This document shows, one piece after another, positions 31,806 to 32,441 of a DNA stretch of 32,441 nucleotides. Location of the stretch: the NCBI GenBank assembly GCA_017961705.1, contig JAGCWT010000204.1:1-32441 (forward strand), in the 5' to 3' direction. The stretch is from Treponema sp. (GTDB lineage Bacteria > Spirochaetota > Spirochaetia > Treponematales > Treponemataceae). Both the position numbers and the translations under genes were made by a program. How positions within the stretch are numbered: position 1 is the stretch's first letter; each line of letters opens with the position of its first letter. The notes under the pieces were generated by a model. That model was not told the origin of the DNA. It did no database searches and saw only the letters and a program-made list of their open reading frames with translations.

Positions 31806-32441
31806 TTATCCGATTGCAGCTCTTGCCCTTGCGGTGGCTTCCTGGGTCAAATCCTTTATGATTTCACTTGCGATGATTAGGCCTGCTACTGACGGAACGA
31901 ATGCGTTGCTTCCTGGAATGTCTCGGCGTTCCGTGCATTTGTGTTTGGTTCCCGGCGGGCAGATGCAGTGCGTCCGGCAGCTGATTGCCATGTCTTCAAT
32001 TGGGCGCAGGGCTTTTTCTGTTGAATAAACAACTTTTACGTCCTTGATTTTGCGTTTCTTACATTCCTGTCTCATTACGCGGGCAAGCGGACAGACTGAA
32101 GTCTCTGAAATATCCGCCACCTTGAACTGGGTCGGGTCCATTTTGTTTCCTGCTCCCATGCTGCAGATGATTTTTGTTCCGGCTTCCTTTGCCTGCATAA
32201 TCAAGTTGATTTTTGCGGTGACTGTATCTACGGCATCGACGACATAACCATATTTCGTAAAGTCAAATTGGTCGCGGGTCTCAGGAAGATAAAAGCATTT
32301 GTGAACGTTCACTTCGGCCTCTGGATTAATGTCCAGGATGCGCTCCTTCATCACGTCGACCTTGTATTTTCCAACAGTCGAGCGGGTGGCAATAATCTGT
32401 CTGTTCAGGTTCGTGAGGCAGACTTTATCATCGTCAACAAG
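31806..32441 (-). CDS. tcdA: tRNA threonylcarbamoyladenosine dehydratase (partial, N-terminus outside window)
   Basis: The frame is open to the right edge; 211 residues are visible and the Rossmann N-terminus with the glycine-rich loop is missing. The visible part opens with LVDDDKVCLTNLNRQIIATR and GKYKVDVMKERI, the E1/ThiF adenylation core. DAVDTVTAKINLI, PLARVMR and the Cys-rich CRTHCICPPGTKHKC follow, then IPGSNAFVPSVAGLIIASEI. TcdA uses ATP to cyclise the t6A37 side chain of ANN-reading tRNAs to ct6A. The ATG at 32354 is internal and not the true start. Confidence 0.9.
   Translation of the reverse strand, partial: LVDDDKVCLTNLNRQIIATRSTVGKYKVDVMKERILDINPEAEVNVHKCFYLPETRDQFDFTKYGYVVDAVDTVTAKINLIMQAKEAGTKIICSMGAGNKMDPTQFKVADISETSVCPLARVMRQECKKRKIKDVKVVYSTEKALRPIEDMAISCRTHCICPPGTKHKCTERRDIPGSNAFVPSVAGLIIASEIIKDLTQEATARARAAIG

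Overview
The window looks like a chromosomal segment from a spirochaete, most likely a carbohydrate-using Treponema. This is inferred from gene style, since no rRNA or marker gene is present. The pointers are many lipoproteins with loose lipoboxes (FAGC, LSCS, FSGC), a BspA-type leucine-rich-repeat surface protein, several membrane nucleotide cyclases, and a repeated intergenic element that resembles the Flavo-1 RNA motif known from Bacteroidetes and Spirochaetes. No phage, transposase, CRISPR array or rRNA was seen.

Layout. 1-991: end of a metal-type ABC permease and its binding lipoprotein. 1074-3429: an aldo/keto reductase with a ferredoxin-like tail, converging on ychF. 3515-3710: a long inverted repeat. 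3807-6101: two secreted SH3-like proteins in one operon. 6241-6853: a HigB/HigA-type toxin-antitoxin pair with a perfect 20-bp operator palindrome. 7152-9016: an HD-domain protein, then an AraC-type regulator with a degenerate receiver. 9175-10990: parA-parB. 11214-13825: divergent GH5 and GH16 beta-glucanases. 14082-14936: a Phd/ParE-type toxin-antitoxin cassette between two identical 83-bp repeats. 14942-18097: one large surface lipoprotein gene (Ig-like domains followed by BspA-like repeats) split by a single in-frame TGA. 18338-21734: a protein with four tandem TPM domains and a membrane zinc-ribbon partner. 21844-23370: a HAMP adenylate cyclase. 23615-23688: a CAT-anticodon tRNA, probably tRNA-Ile2. 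24100-27501: a second adenylate cyclase with an extracytoplasmic domain resembling a CBM2 carbohydrate-binding module, followed by two outer-membrane-like barrels. 27551-29050: a 7TM-PAS-GGDEF diguanylate cyclase. 29472-32441: acyl-CoA ligase, ArsC/Spx-family protein and tcdA (cut by the window end).

Two themes stand out. The first is extracellular beta-glucan use (GH16 exported, GH5 cytoplasmic), possibly linked to carbohydrate sensing through the CBM-like cyclase. The second is second-messenger signalling: two adenylate cyclases and one diguanylate cyclase lie within about 7 kb. The intergenic DNA is rich in repeats: at least five Flavo-1-like elements plus a truncated one, a companion repeat next to three of them, a separate inverted-repeat family, and the 83-bp cassette repeat.
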